From NCBI GenBank assembly GCA_963783235.1, contig CAWAMN010000002.1:930001-994000 (forward strand): DNA of 64,000 bases, given 5' to 3'. This stretch comes from Thiohalomonas sp963783235. Its GTDB lineage: Bacteria > Pseudomonadota > Gammaproteobacteria > Thiohalomonadales > Thiohalomonadaceae. A model generated the notes under the pieces. It searched no databases. It was not told the origin of the DNA and saw only the letters and a list, made by a program, of their open reading frames with translations. A program made the translations under genes and the position numbers. Positions 45,312-54,963 of this stretch are shown one piece after another. Numbering within the stretch: position 1 is the stretch's first letter; each line of letters begins with the position of its first letter.

Positions 45312-46463
45312 TTAGCGAATCATTCCGCCCGGACCGTCGTCCTCCCCCGTATCCTCGAGCGTCAGCCCCTCGAGTCCCTTGGTCAGATCGGCCGCCGATT
45401 CCGATTCGCCCAGCTTCGCCATGATCCGCACCTCATTGGGCGAATCGGCGTTGCGCGTGGCCTCTTCGAAGCTGATATCGCCCGCCTTGTAGAGCTCGTA
45501 AAGGGCCTGGTCGAAGGTCTTCATACCCTGCTCGCCCGATTTTTTCATCAGCTCTTTCATCTGGTGAACCTCACCCTTGTGGATGAGATCGGCCATCAGC
45601 GGCGAGTTGATCATCACCTCGACGGCGACCCGGCGACCGTTGCCATCCTTTTTCGGTATCAGGCGCTGGGCAATGACCGATTTCATGTTGAGAGAGAGGT
45701 CCATCAACAGCTGAGGGCGGCGATCCTCGGGGAAGAAGTTGATGATGCGATCCATCGCCTGGTTGGCGTTATTGGCGTGAAGGGTCGCCAGACACAGGTG
45801 GCCGGTCTCGGCGAAGGCGATCGCATGCTCCATGGTTTCACGGTGACGGATCTCGCCGATGAGAATAACGTCGGGTGCTTGGCGCAGGGTATTGACCAGC
45901 GCATCTTCGAACGTGTCGGTATCGATGCCCACCTCGCGCTGAGTCACGATGCAGCCTTTGTGATGGTGCACGTACTCGATGGGGTCCTCGATAGTAATGA
46001 TGTGCCCGGAGCTGTTGGTGTTGCGGTAGTCCACCATGGCTGCGAGCGATGTGGACTTACCGGAGCCGGTACCACCCACGAACAGGACTATGCCGCGCTT
46101 GGTCATGGTCAGTTCACGCAATACATCGGGCAGGTCCAGGTCCTCAAACGTCGGGATCTTCGTCTCGATTTTGCGCAGCACCATGCCGACCTGATTGCGC
46201 TGCTGGAAGACATTGACACGGAAGCGGCCGATGCCGGAACGGCTCAGGGCGAAATTACTCTCACGCTTGGCTTCGAACTCCGACCTCTGATCGGCATTCA
46301 TGATGCCGTAGCAAATCTGTCTGGCTTGGTCCGGGGTCAGGCTCCCCTTGGAAACCGGCCCAATCTTGCCCGCGATCTTCATGCTCGGTGGAATACCGGC
46401 CGTAATGAAGAGGTCCGAAGCGTTCTTGTGCACCATCAGTTTTAGGAGCGAGTCGAAGTCCAT
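45312..46463 (-). CDS. pilU: PilU, accessory twitching-motility ATPase
   Basis: 383 residues, GspE-type retraction ATPase. Walker A is GGTGSGKST at 130-138; Asp box TIEDPIEYVHHH, Walker B VILIGEIRHRETM, and His box LATLHANNANQ. It has the longer acidic C-terminus typical of PilU. It assists PilT in pilus retraction at the inner membrane. It follows pilT by 47 bp on the same strand. Confidence 0.95.
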   Translation of the reverse strand: MDFDSLLKLMVHKNASDLFITAGIPPSMKIAGKIGPVSKGSLTPDQARQICYGIMNADQRSEFEAKRESNFALSRSGIGRFRVNVFQQRNQVGMVLRKIETKIPTFEDLDLPDVLRELTMTKRGIVLFVGGTGSGKSTSLAAMVDYRNTNSSGHIITIEDPIEYVHHHKGCIVTQREVGIDTDTFEDALVNTLRQAPDVILIGEIRHRETMEHAIAFAETGHLCLATLHANNANQAMDRIINFFPEDRRPQLLMDLSLNMKSVIAQRLIPKKDGNGRRVAVEVMINSPLMADLIHKGEVHQMKELMKKSGEQGMKTFDQALYELYKAGDISFEEATRNADSPNEVRIMAKLGESESAADLTKGLEGLTLEDTGEDDGPGGMIR

Positions 46464-46510
46464 AGTTTTTCGTGGCTAGTGGCTGAAAAAGCGGGTGGTG
46501 GTGGCCGGTC

Positions 46511-47548
46511 TTATTTGAAGGCGTCCTTGTTGGAGGCCTTGGCGCGGGCGTCCTGCTTGTTGATGATGCCTTTGTTCAAGAGTTCGGTGAGGTTCTGATC
46601 CAGGGTCTGCATGCCCATCTGCTGCCCCGTCTGGATAGCGGAATACATCTGCGCGACCTTGCCCTCGCGGATCAGGTTTCGGATAGCGGGGGTGCCGATC
46701 ATGATTTCATGCGCCGCCACACGACCACCGCCCACCTTCTTCAGCAGGGTCTGGGAGATGACGGCCCGCAGGGATTCGGAAAGCATGGCGCGGACCATGT
46801 CCTTTTCCGCCGCCGGGAACACGTCGATGATACGGTCGATGGTTTTGGCCGCGGAACTGGTATGCAGGGTACCAAACACCAGGTGGCCGGTCTCGGCCGC
46901 GGTGAGGGCCAGACGGATGGTCTCCAGGTCACGCATCTCACCGACGAGGATGGTGTCAGGGTCTTCACGCAGTGCCGAGCGCAGGGCCTCATTGAAGCCC
47001 AGGGTGTCACGATGCACCTCACGCTGATTGATGAGACACTTTTTCGATTCGTGCACAAACTCGATGGGGTCTTCGACGGTGAGAATGTGCCCGTAATCAT
47101 TGTTGTTCTTGTAGTCGATCATCGCCGCGAGCGTCGTCGACTTACCCGAACCGGTAGGGCCGGTAACCAGAACCATGCCGCGGGGGGTATCGGTAATGTC
47201 CTTGAAGATGAGAGGACAATTCAACTCCTCCAACGTCAGAATCTTGGAGGGGATGGTACGAAAGACCGCACCGGCGCCGCGATTCTGGTTGAAGGCATTG
47301 ACACGAAAGCGAGCCAGGCCCTTGATTTCAAAAGAGAAGTCCGTCTCCAGATACTCCTCGAAATCCTTGCGCTGCTTGTCGTTCATGATATCGTACACGA
47401 GCCCGTGCACGGCCTTGTGGTCCATCGGCGGCACATTGATGCGGCGGATATCGCCATCGACGCGGATCATCGGCGGAAGCCCAGCGGAAAGGTGCAAGTC
47501 GGAAGCGCCGTTCTTGACGCCAAAGGCAAGCAGTTCCGTGATATCCAT
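46511..47548 (-). CDS. pilT: PilT, type IV pilus retraction ATPase
   Basis: 345 residues. Walker A is GPTGSGKST at 130-138; Walker B is ILVGEMRDLETI, and the PilT signature AIRNLIREGK is near 275. The hexameric motor depolymerises the pilus. The start is the ATG at 47548 (MDITELLAFGVKNGASDLH) with AGGGGA upstream. It is divergent from yggS, as in many gammaproteobacteria. Confidence 0.97.
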   Translation of the reverse strand: MDITELLAFGVKNGASDLHLSAGLPPMIRVDGDIRRINVPPMDHKAVHGLVYDIMNDKQRKDFEEYLETDFSFEIKGLARFRVNAFNQNRGAGAVFRTIPSKILTLEELNCPLIFKDITDTPRGMVLVTGPTGSGKSTTLAAMIDYKNNNDYGHILTVEDPIEFVHESKKCLINQREVHRDTLGFNEALRSALREDPDTILVGEMRDLETIRLALTAAETGHLVFGTLHTSSAAKTIDRIIDVFPAAEKDMVRAMLSESLRAVISQTLLKKVGGGRVAAHEIMIGTPAIRNLIREGKVAQMYSAIQTGQQMGMQTLDQNLTELLNKGIINKQDARAKASNKDAFK

Positions 47549-47631
47549 TACAATTCCCCTGAGGAGTCTGGTACTTGAGCCCGCGACTAACCCGGGCACG
47601 GATGCGAGCCGATACCTTATAACGTACCCGC

Positions 47632-48333
47632 ATGACGCACAACAACGACACCCTAAAGAGCCGGCTCGAGGCCGTCCGTGATCGCATTCGCAAGGCCGAA
47701 CAGCGTTTCGGCCGCGAAGCGGGTTCCGTGGCCTTGGTGGCGGTCAGCAAGACCCGCCCCGCCGAGAATGTACGAGCGTGCGCCGAGGCCGGCCAGCGCC
47801 TCTTTGGCGAAAGCTATCTGCAGGAGGCGACGGATAAAGTCGAAGCCCTGTCGGAGTTGAACTTGGAGTGGCACTTCATCGGCCCCATTCAATCCAACAA
47901 GACGCGCTCGATTGCCGAGCGCTTCGATTGGGTGCACAGCGCTGACCGCCTCAAGATCGCCCGCCGCTTGAGTGAGCAGCGCCCGAAGACGCTGCCGCCG
48001 CTCAATATCTGCCTGCAGGTGAACGTCAGCGGCGAGACAAGCAAATCCGGGGCCGTCCTTCAGGATTTAAACCGCCTGGCTCACGAGGTCTCGGTAATGC
48101 CGAACATTCGCCTGCGCGGCCTGATGTGTATCCCGGCGCCGGCGGATGATTTGGAGCAGCAGCGGGAGCCCTTTCGTAAACTGCGGGAGGCTCGGACCGT
48201 CCTGACGAGTGACGGATTGGACCTGGATACACTATCAATGGGCATGTCCCGCGATCTGGAGGCGGCAGTGGCCGAAGGGGCGACCCTGGTGCGCATCGGG
48301 ACAGCCGTTTTCGGACCGAGAACGTATCGTTAA
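47632..48333 (+). CDS. yggS: YggS family PLP homeostasis protein
   Basis: 233 residues, PLP-binding TIM barrel without a second domain: VALVAVSKTRPAENV with the PLP Lys, LEWHFIGPIQSNKTR, LQVNVSGETSKSG, and LSMGMSRDLEAAV. It controls free pyridoxal phosphate. It is divergent from pilT and starts the run yggS-proC-yggT-yggU. Confidence 0.95.
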   Translation: MTHNNDTLKSRLEAVRDRIRKAEQRFGREAGSVALVAVSKTRPAENVRACAEAGQRLFGESYLQEATDKVEALSELNLEWHFIGPIQSNKTRSIAERFDWVHSADRLKIARRLSEQRPKTLPPLNICLQVNVSGETSKSGAVLQDLNRLAHEVSVMPNIRLRGLMCIPAPADDLEQQREPFRKLREARTVLTSDGLDLDTLSMGMSRDLEAAVAEGATLVRIGTAVFGPRTYR

Positions 48334-48358
48334 GCAGAATAACCACAGCAGGGAGTCT

Positions 48359-49186
48359 ATGGAAAACAAGACCATCGGTTTCATTGGCGGGGGCAACATG
48401 GCTTCCAGCCTCATTGGCGGCCTTATCGCCGACGGCTTTCCGGCCCCACAGTTGTGGGTGGCCGATCCCGATGCGGAGCGGCGCGAATCACTGGCCCAAC
48501 GTTTTGGCATCCACACCACGGCCGACAATCGCGAATTGACCGAAAGGGCCGAAGTGGTGGTTATGGCGGTCAAGCCCCAGATCATGCGAGAGGCCTGCCA
48601 AGGGATCGGGGATGGCGTCCGTCAGAAAGAGCGGCTGGTGGTCTCGATCGCGGCGGGAGTCCGTATCGATGCCATCGAGCGCTGGCTCGGTGGGCCATCA
48701 GCTGTCGTGCGCACCATGCCCAACACACCCTCACTGGTCGGCAGTGGGGCGACGGCGCTGCTGGCGAACGCCCGGGTGAAGCCGGCGCAACGGGAGTTGG
48801 CAGAGGCGATCCTGAGAGCGGTCGGGCTCACGTTATGGCTCGATGATGAGCCGCAGATGGACGCAGTGACGGCGATCTCCGGCAGTGGTCCGGCCTACTT
48901 CTTCCTGATAATGGAACTCCTGGAAAAGACCGGCACGAAACTGGGGCTGCCAAAGGAAACCGCTCGGCTCCTTTCGTTGCAGACGGCGTTCGGCGCCTCC
49001 AAGCTGGCGTTGGAGAGTCCCGAAGATAGCGCCACTCTGCGTGCCCGGGTCACATCACCCGGCGGCACCACCGAACGGGCCTTGGCCTTGTTTGAAGAGG
49101 GCGGGCTGCGTGAGCTCTTCGAGAAGGCGGTCACCGGGGCACGGGATCGCTCAATCGAACTGGCGGACAAGCTGGAGGCCGAATAA
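48359..49186 (+). CDS. proC: Pyrroline-5-carboxylate reductase
   Basis: 275 residues: IGFIGGGNMASSLIGGL (NADPH site), VVRTMPNTPSLVGSGATAL, TAISGSGPAYFF and VTSPGGTTERAL. It performs the last step of proline synthesis. The ATG at 48359 has GGGAG upstream. It is 25 bp after yggS and 2 bp before yggT. Confidence 0.97.
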   Translation: MENKTIGFIGGGNMASSLIGGLIADGFPAPQLWVADPDAERRESLAQRFGIHTTADNRELTERAEVVVMAVKPQIMREACQGIGDGVRQKERLVVSIAAGVRIDAIERWLGGPSAVVRTMPNTPSLVGSGATALLANARVKPAQRELAEAILRAVGLTLWLDDEPQMDAVTAISGSGPAYFFLIMELLEKTGTKLGLPKETARLLSLQTAFGASKLALESPEDSATLRARVTSPGGTTERALALFEEGGLRELFEKAVTGARDRSIELADKLEAE

Positions 49187-49188
49187 CC

Positions 49189-49791
49189 ATGAACGGCTAC
49201 CTGACCTCGCCACTGCAGTTTCTGATTGGCACACTGTTCTCGCTCTACACCCTCGCGGTAATGCTGCGCTTTTTGCTGCAGCAGGTACGGGCGGACTTCT
49301 ACAATCCGGTATCGCAGTTCCTCGTCAAAATCACGAACCCGCCGCTACGACCGTTGCGGCGGTTGATCCCCGGTGTGGGGGGCATCGATGTCGCCTCGCT
49401 CGTGCTGATGTTCGCCATCCAACTGGTTGCGGTCGCGCTGGTGGGCACGCGTGTGGGGGCGGGCTACCTGCCGGGGCTCATTGCTACCGGCGCCATTCAG
49501 CCCGTCGGCACGCTCCTGGGCCTGACCGTCGTCGAACTGGTGGATTTGGCCTTCAACATCTTTATCTTCTCGGTCCTCATCCAGGCCATTTTGAGTTGGG
49601 TGAATCCCGGGGCCTATAATCCGGTATCATCCGTTCTCTACAGCTTGACCGAACCGGTACTGCGACCGATACGCCGGTTCCTGCCGCCGCTATCCGGGCT
49701 GGACCTGTCGCCGCTGGTGGCGATTATCGGTCTTCAGGTCCTGAAGATGCTGCTCCTGCCGCCGATACGCTATCTGGCCCTGGGCGGCTGA
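49189..49791 (+). CDS. yggT: YggT family membrane protein
   Basis: 200 residues with two YggT repeats, each made of paired hydrophobic segments followed by P-x-L-R-P: ITNPPLRPLRRLIPG and LTEPVLRPIRRFLPP. It is an inner-membrane protein of unknown biochemical role, tied by conserved order to yggS and proC and implicated in osmotic adaptation. It starts 2 bp after proC. Confidence 0.94.
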   Translation: MNGYLTSPLQFLIGTLFSLYTLAVMLRFLLQQVRADFYNPVSQFLVKITNPPLRPLRRLIPGVGGIDVASLVLMFAIQLVAVALVGTRVGAGYLPGLIATGAIQPVGTLLGLTVVELVDLAFNIFIFSVLIQAILSWVNPGAYNPVSSVLYSLTEPVLRPIRRFLPPLSGLDLSPLVAIIGLQVLKMLLLPPIRYLALGG

Positions 49792-49794
49792 CCG

Positions 49795-50097
49795 GTGCCG
49801 GATTGGTACGAATGGCGGGATGAAGAGCTTTTTCTGTCCCTGCGAATTCAGCCACGGTCGAGCCGGGACGAGATCACCGGTCCGCATGGTGCCGCACTGA
49901 AAGTGCGAATTACGGCACCTCCGGTCGATGGCAAAGCCAATGCTCATCTGATCAGGTATCTGGCCAAGGCATTTGGCGTCACCCGGGCTCAGGTCGAGCT
50001 GATCAGCGGCCAGACCGGTCGCGATAAACGGGTTCGGATCAGGTCGCCCAAGCGGCTGCCGGAGAGTGCCGATATTCAAAGCGAGCCAGAAAGATAG
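49795..50097 (+). CDS. yggU: YggU / DUF167 protein
   Basis: 100 residues, small alpha/beta fold: LRIQPRSSRDEITG, LKVRITAPPVDGKANAHLI, VELISGQTGRDKRVRI. The GTG start at 49795 lies 3 bp after the yggT stop. It is a conserved companion of yggT; function unknown. Confidence 0.93.
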   Translation: MPDWYEWRDEELFLSLRIQPRSSRDEITGPHGAALKVRITAPPVDGKANAHLIRYLAKAFGVTRAQVELISGQTGRDKRVRIRSPKRLPESADIQSEPER

Positions 50098-50185
50098 GAA
50101 CTGGTTCACTTGTTAAACGTGGCGATTTCCCTATAGTAGGACTTCGTTGGTCCGTTGCTGCCACGGACCGGACAAGAGGCGAGCG

Positions 50186-52174
50186 ATGGAACACAAGCGG
50201 TTCAACGAACAAATCCAGGCATTCGACCACTGGAAGCACGAGGTCGTTGCCGGTATCGAAAACTATCAGCGCTGGCTGGACAAGACCGGGGTGGGGGACG
50301 CCGAGGAGGAATTGCGGATCTACGAGATCCTGCAGTCCCTACGCTCCGACCGGCTGACGATCGCTTTTGTTGCGGAGTTTGCGCGCGGCAAGACCGAGCT
50401 CATCAACGCCATCTTCTTTTCGGAATATGATCGGCGTCTGCTGCCTTCCGAGGCGGGTCGCACGACCATGTGCCCGACCGAACTCTTCTACGATAACGAT
50501 GCGGAACAGGCCTACGTACGCCTTCTGCCCATCGAGACACGCCTGAACGATACCAGTCTCACCGACTATAAAGCGGAACCGATCCACTGGACCAACATCG
50601 AGTTGGACCTCTCCAGCCCCGAGAGCATGGCCGAGGCTTTCCAGGAAGTGGTGCGGACCAAAAACGTCCCTCGGGAAGAGGCTGCAAAGCTGGGTCTGTT
50701 CAGTGAGCATGACGACTATTTCAAGTTACATGACGGCAGTTTTCCGGACGAAATCGAGATCCCGATGTGGCGCCATGCGCTCATCAGCTTTCCGCACCCG
50801 CTGCTCAAAAAAGGGTTGGTCATTCTCGATACGCCGGGACTGAATGCACTCGGTTCGGAGCCGGAACTGACGGTCAGCATGCTCCCCAGCGCGCAGGCGG
50901 TTATGTTCATCCTCGCCGCCAACACCGGGGTAACCAAGTCCGACCTCGACATGTGGAAGCACAACGTCATGCCCCTGCGAAAGGAAAAGGGCAAGGGGCT
51001 GATTGTGGTGCTGAACAAGGTGGATACGCTCTGGGACGAACTCAAGGGCGACTCCGCGATCACCCACACCATCAATGAGCAGCGGCGAAAAGCCGCCCAG
51101 ACGCTCGGCATCGAGAGCGATAGCGTTTTTCCGGTCTCGGCCCAAAAGGGGCTCCTGGCCAAGATCCGCCACGACCAGGAGCTGTTGGAGCGCAGCAGTG
51201 TCCTGGCGCTGGAAGCGATCCTTGCCGAGGAGGTTCTGCCTTACAAACAGCGCCTGGTGCGCGAACATGTGACCGCCGAAGTCGGCGGCATGATCGAGGA
51301 TACGCGCGAGCTCCTGTCCCAGCGTCTGAGCTCCACCCGATCGCAGCTCGACGAGTTGAGGGGCCTTTCGGGCAAGAACAACGACGTCATCACCCACCTG
51401 ATGAAAAAGACCCGCGAAGAGCAGGTCGCCTATCATCAGAACGTGGAAAGTTTCCAGGCCAACAAACGCATCCTCTCCGAACGCAGTGAAGAGCTAAAAA
51501 AGCTCCTGGACCTGAAGCGGCTCGATAACCTGGTGAATAAGACCCGGGAACAGATGACCGGCAGCTGGACCACGCACGGCCTCAAGGACGGCATGAAGAG
51601 CTTTTTCAATTCCGCTCAGGGCATGCTGCAGGAGGTCGATGAATACTCCAAGCAACTCAACCGCCTGGTACTCACCGTCTACCGGAAGTTCCAGAAAGAG
51701 CACGGCATCGAAAACGTGGAGCCTGTGCTCTACACGACCGCGGAATACGTGAAGGATCTCGAACGGCTGCACGCCGATGCCGACGACTTCCGCAAGAGCC
51801 CCGTTACCACCATGACCGAGCAGTCGTTTGTGGTGAAGAAGTTCTTCATCACCCTGGTCAGCCATGCCCGTAACGTGTTCTACAAGGCCCATCGTGATGC
51901 GGAGAAGTGGAACAAGGCGGTCATGACACCGCTGGTGCGCCAGATAAAGGAACATAAGGCGCAGATGGAAAAGCGGCTTGAGAACCTGCGGAAGATCAAC
52001 GACTCCCGCGATACGCTGGAGTCCCGCATCCAGGAGCTGGAAAAGAACACCGAACAGCTCAAGGCCCAGTTCGCCGAGGTGGAAGCCATTCTCAAGGTCA
52101 TCGATCAGCCGATGGATGCCATTCCGGTCGACTGCGCCGAGCCGGAGCCCGAGGCAGCGGAAGCGACCGGCTGA
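50186..52174 (+). CDS. Dynamin-like large GTPase
   Basis: 662 residues. GTPase motifs: P-loop EFARGKTEL at 64-72 (first G of the usual GxxxxGK is Ala 63), switch Thr in GRTTMCPTEL near 91-100, DTPG at 215-218, and NKVD at 277-280. The C-terminal half is helical with strong coiled-coil character and no obvious membrane span. Bacterial dynamin-like proteins remodel or guard membranes. The ATG at 50186 has GAGGCG upstream; the longer upstream frame lacks a ribosome site. It sits between yggU and the DUF4426 gene, where P. aeruginosa has metXW. The specific role is unknown. Confidence 0.85.
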   Translation: MEHKRFNEQIQAFDHWKHEVVAGIENYQRWLDKTGVGDAEEELRIYEILQSLRSDRLTIAFVAEFARGKTELINAIFFSEYDRRLLPSEAGRTTMCPTELFYDNDAEQAYVRLLPIETRLNDTSLTDYKAEPIHWTNIELDLSSPESMAEAFQEVVRTKNVPREEAAKLGLFSEHDDYFKLHDGSFPDEIEIPMWRHALISFPHPLLKKGLVILDTPGLNALGSEPELTVSMLPSAQAVMFILAANTGVTKSDLDMWKHNVMPLRKEKGKGLIVVLNKVDTLWDELKGDSAITHTINEQRRKAAQTLGIESDSVFPVSAQKGLLAKIRHDQELLERSSVLALEAILAEEVLPYKQRLVREHVTAEVGGMIEDTRELLSQRLSSTRSQLDELRGLSGKNNDVITHLMKKTREEQVAYHQNVESFQANKRILSERSEELKKLLDLKRLDNLVNKTREQMTGSWTTHGLKDGMKSFFNSAQGMLQEVDEYSKQLNRLVLTVYRKFQKEHGIENVEPVLYTTAEYVKDLERLHADADDFRKSPVTTMTEQSFVVKKFFITLVSHARNVFYKAHRDAEKWNKAVMTPLVRQIKEHKAQMEKRLENLRKINDSRDTLESRIQELEKNTEQLKAQFAEVEAILKVIDQPMDAIPVDCAEPEPEAAEATG

Positions 52175-52198
52175 CGCGCGCTCATCTCAGCCGCCCCG

Positions 52199-52219
52199 AG
52201 CCCGCCCGAACGGCGGGCT
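52199..52219 (+). terminator. Hairpin after the dynamin-like gene
   Basis: AGCCCGCC and GGCGGGCT form a perfect 8-bp stem with a 5-base loop, 25 bases past the stop. The following bases (ATAGTTACAGG) have no T-run, so termination would be weak; TATAGT there could be a -10 box for the next gene. Confidence 0.4.
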
Positions 52220-52254
52220 ATAGTTACAGGTAAACACCGTACGGGAGGTTTGAG

Positions 52255-52716
52255 ATGGCGATCCTGCGCACGTTGACGGCAACCATTGCCGCTACTGCCC
52301 TACTCCTGCCGGCATTTGCTCAGGCGGGCAAATATCGCGACTTCGACAACTACCGGGTGCACTACAGCGCCTTCAACTCGACCATTATCGCCCCTGAAAT
52401 TGCCCGGGCCTACGGCCTCAACCGCAGCCACTATCGTGGGATCCTGAATATCACCGTGCAACGCAAGGAGGGTGATGCACTGACCTACCCCGCCGCCGAC
52501 GCTAACCTGCAAGTCGAGGCCACGAATCTGGCCGACCAGACCCGGCAGATCGCCATGCAGCGAATCGAAGAGGGCGACGCCATCTATTACATCGGGGAAT
52601 TCCCGGTGAGCCATCGCGAGGTACTGAACTTCCGGGTGGACGTGCAGCCCGAAGGCAGCGATCAGAACTACGATCTTCGATTCCGGCAGCAGTTCTTCAC
52701 GTCAGAAAAGGAGTGA
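52255..52716 (+). CDS. DUF4426 periplasmic protein
   Basis: 153 residues with a clear signal peptide (LTATIAATALLLPAFAQAG). The mature part shows the DUF4426 pattern: DFDNYRVHYSAFNSTIIAPEIA, YGLNRSHYRGILNITV, and FRQQFFTSEKE at the end. Function unknown. It is found in this same block in Pseudomonas (PA0388, after the yggS-proC-yggT group). Its last 20 bases overlap the convergent gene at 52697. Confidence 0.9.
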   Translation: MAILRTLTATIAATALLLPAFAQAGKYRDFDNYRVHYSAFNSTIIAPEIARAYGLNRSHYRGILNITVQRKEGDALTYPAADANLQVEATNLADQTRQIAMQRIEEGDAIYYIGEFPVSHREVLNFRVDVQPEGSDQNYDLRFRQQFFTSEKE

Positions 52717-53392
52717 CGGCGCGAACCAACGCGATCACGCCGAAAACCGCCACCAGGGCACCGGCCATCCGGCGCACCCAGGCCCCCCGACTCCAGGCGG
52801 CCAGCCGGGCAGCGAAAAGTCCCATTGCAAGCAGATTGGGCAGGGTGCCGAGCCCGAAGGCGAACAGCAGCAGAGCGCCCTCTGCGGCGCTGCCTGCCGC
52901 GACCGCCCAAATCAGGACGCTATAGACCAGACCGCACGGCAACCAGCCCCAGACCAGCCCCAGCGCCAGGGCTTGGGGAACGGTGCGTACCGGGAGCAGC
53001 TTTCGGCCCGCCGGCTCTAAACGCCGCCATACGCTGGCGCCCGCCCGTTCCAGACGGGTGAGCCCGAACCACCAACCGCCGAGATAGAGGCCCAATGCCA
53101 CCATGAACAGGCCGGCCACAAACTGCAGGGCCTGTTGCGCCTGATTGACGGCCATCAAATTGGTAGCCAGGGCCCCAACGCCCCCCAGCAATGCTCCGGC
53201 CAGCGTGTAACTCACCAGTCGTCCGGCGTTATACCCGAGCAGGTAAGGCAGGAAACCGGCCCTCTGTTTTTGCACCCCGGCGGGAAGACCCAGGCCGAGC
53301 GCGCCGACGATGCCCCCGCACATGCCGACGCAGTGCACCCCGCCGAGCAGACCGGCAAGAAATGCCGCGGCCAGACTGAACTCAACGCCCAT
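52697..53392 (-). CDS. TauE/SafE-type (DsbD-like) membrane protein
   Basis: 231 residues, about six membrane segments. HCVGMCGGIVGALGLG near 20 and WLPCGLVYSVLIWAVAAGSA near 155 are the paired Cys motifs of the family that resembles the DsbD core and is often placed next to cytochrome oxidase or copper genes. It may move heavy-metal ions or reducing equivalents. The ATG at 53392 overlaps the end of the upstream ampG-like gene by 11 bp. Confidence 0.85.
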   Translation of the reverse strand: MGVEFSLAAAFLAGLLGGVHCVGMCGGIVGALGLGLPAGVQKQRAGFLPYLLGYNAGRLVSYTLAGALLGGVGALATNLMAVNQAQQALQFVAGLFMVALGLYLGGWWFGLTRLERAGASVWRRLEPAGRKLLPVRTVPQALALGLVWGWLPCGLVYSVLIWAVAAGSAAEGALLLFAFGLGTLPNLLAMGLFAARLAAWSRGAWVRRMAGALVAVFGVIALVRAVTPFLT

Positions 53393-54755
53393 CGGCACCC
53401 TCCTCCGCCGGCACATAGCGCCAGGCAAGCCAGACGAAGATCAGCACCGGCAGGCCCATGGCCGCCGTGGCGGTGAAAAACTGCGGGTAGCCGTAAGCCT
53501 CCACCGCCATGCCGGAGAAGCCTCCGATGAATTTGGGCAGCAGCAGCATCAGTGAACTGAACAGCGCATATTGGGTCGCCGAATAGGAAATATTGGTCAG
53601 CCCCGACAGGTAGGCAACGAAAGCGGCCGTAGCGAGACCGCCGCTGAGGTTGTCCATGCCCACGACCACCATCAGCATGGGCAGATCGTGTCCCAGAGTG
53701 GCGAGCAGGGCGAACAACAGATTGGTCGCAGCAGCCAGCAGTCCGCCGAGAAAGAGGATGCGCATCACCCCGAAGCGCCCCACCAGGGTGCCGCCGAGCA
53801 CCGCGCCCAGCAGCGTCATTATCACGCCAAAGACCTTCGTGACATTGGCGACTTCGGCTTTGGTGAAACCCATATCGAAATAGAAGACGTTGGCGATCAC
53901 CCCAAGGACGATGTCGGAGATCCGGTACGTGGCGATCAGGGCGAGCAGCAGTACCGCCTGCCAGCGATAACGGCGCAGAAAGTCGGCGAAAGGGCTCAGG
54001 ACCGCCCGCCACAGCCACTCCAGGGCCCGCTCCAGAGCGCCCGGCAGCGAGCGCAGGTCGCGCAGCGCCAGTGCGCCTGCCTCCTGCTCGGTCGGGGTGG
54101 GCACGTCGGGCTCGCGGACGAAAAGCGTGGTGAAAATACCTATTCCCATCAGCCCTGCCATGGTGGCGTAGGCGTATAACCAGGGGAGGTGTTGATAGCT
54201 CGCTTCATCGGCATCGAACCAGGCCGCCACCCAGAGAACCCCGGCCGAGCCGGTGATCATCGCCAACCGGTAACCAATCATGTAGGTCGACGCCATCGCC
54301 GCCTGCACATGCTGCGGAGCGCTCTCGATCCGAAAGGCATCGACGGCGATGTCCTGCGTCGCCGAGGCGAAGGCGGTCAACAGCGCCAGGAGCACCAACT
54401 GCTCGAGGTTGCGGACCGGATCCGAGAGGCCCATGCCCAGCAGCGCCCCGGCCACGGTCAGCTGCGATAGCAACAGCCAGGCCCGCCGGCGCCCCAGCGT
54501 GCGGCTCAGCAGCGGCAGCGGAAGCCGGTCGACCAGCGGCGCCCAGGCCCATTTGAAGCCGTAGGCGAGGGCTACCCAGCTGACAAAACCAATGGTGCCG
54601 CGCTCAACCCCCGCCTCCCCCAACCAGTACGAAAGCGTGCCGAACACGAGCAGCAGGGGCAGTCCGGACGAGAACCCAAGGAACAGCATCGTTACCACCC
54701 GCGGATGGCGGTAGAGCCGAAAGCCTTCGCGTAGTCCGGTGACGATGTTGCTCAT
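53382..54755 (-). CDS. ampG: AmpG-like muropeptide permease (MFS)
   Basis: 457 residues, 12 or more membrane segments: YRHPRVVTMLFLGFSSGLPL at the N-terminus, GFVSWVALAYGFKWAWAPLVDRL, and FASATQDIAVDAFRIE, all typical of AmpG. It imports GlcNAc-anhydromuramyl peptides for cell-wall recycling. The ATG at 54755 (MSNIVTGLREGF) is the family start; the open frame extends upstream without homology. It is coupled with the following TauE/SafE gene by overlap. Confidence 0.92.
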   Translation of the reverse strand: MSNIVTGLREGFRLYRHPRVVTMLFLGFSSGLPLLLVFGTLSYWLGEAGVERGTIGFVSWVALAYGFKWAWAPLVDRLPLPLLSRTLGRRRAWLLLSQLTVAGALLGMGLSDPVRNLEQLVLLALLTAFASATQDIAVDAFRIESAPQHVQAAMASTYMIGYRLAMITGSAGVLWVAAWFDADEASYQHLPWLYAYATMAGLMGIGIFTTLFVREPDVPTPTEQEAGALALRDLRSLPGALERALEWLWRAVLSPFADFLRRYRWQAVLLLALIATYRISDIVLGVIANVFYFDMGFTKAEVANVTKVFGVIMTLLGAVLGGTLVGRFGVMRILFLGGLLAAATNLLFALLATLGHDLPMLMVVVGMDNLSGGLATAAFVAYLSGLTNISYSATQYALFSSLMLLLPKFIGGFSGMAVEAYGYPQFFTATAAMGLPVLIFVWLAWRYVPAEEGADGR

Positions 54756-54963
54756 GCGTTTTTTCGGGTAAATTCCATCACGGGAAAGGGCAGCGGCAGG
54801 TCCGGAAGTTCTTCCGCATGCTACCCCTACCTTCGTCCTCATACCATGTCCGGGTACGAGATTGTGACTTACCTGACACGCCTTTTCCCTCCCGGCTATC
54901 AGGTATTGCATCCGTCCGGCGAAGCGTTAGGATGGAATCTCTACAAAAACGAGGGAAATCGGC

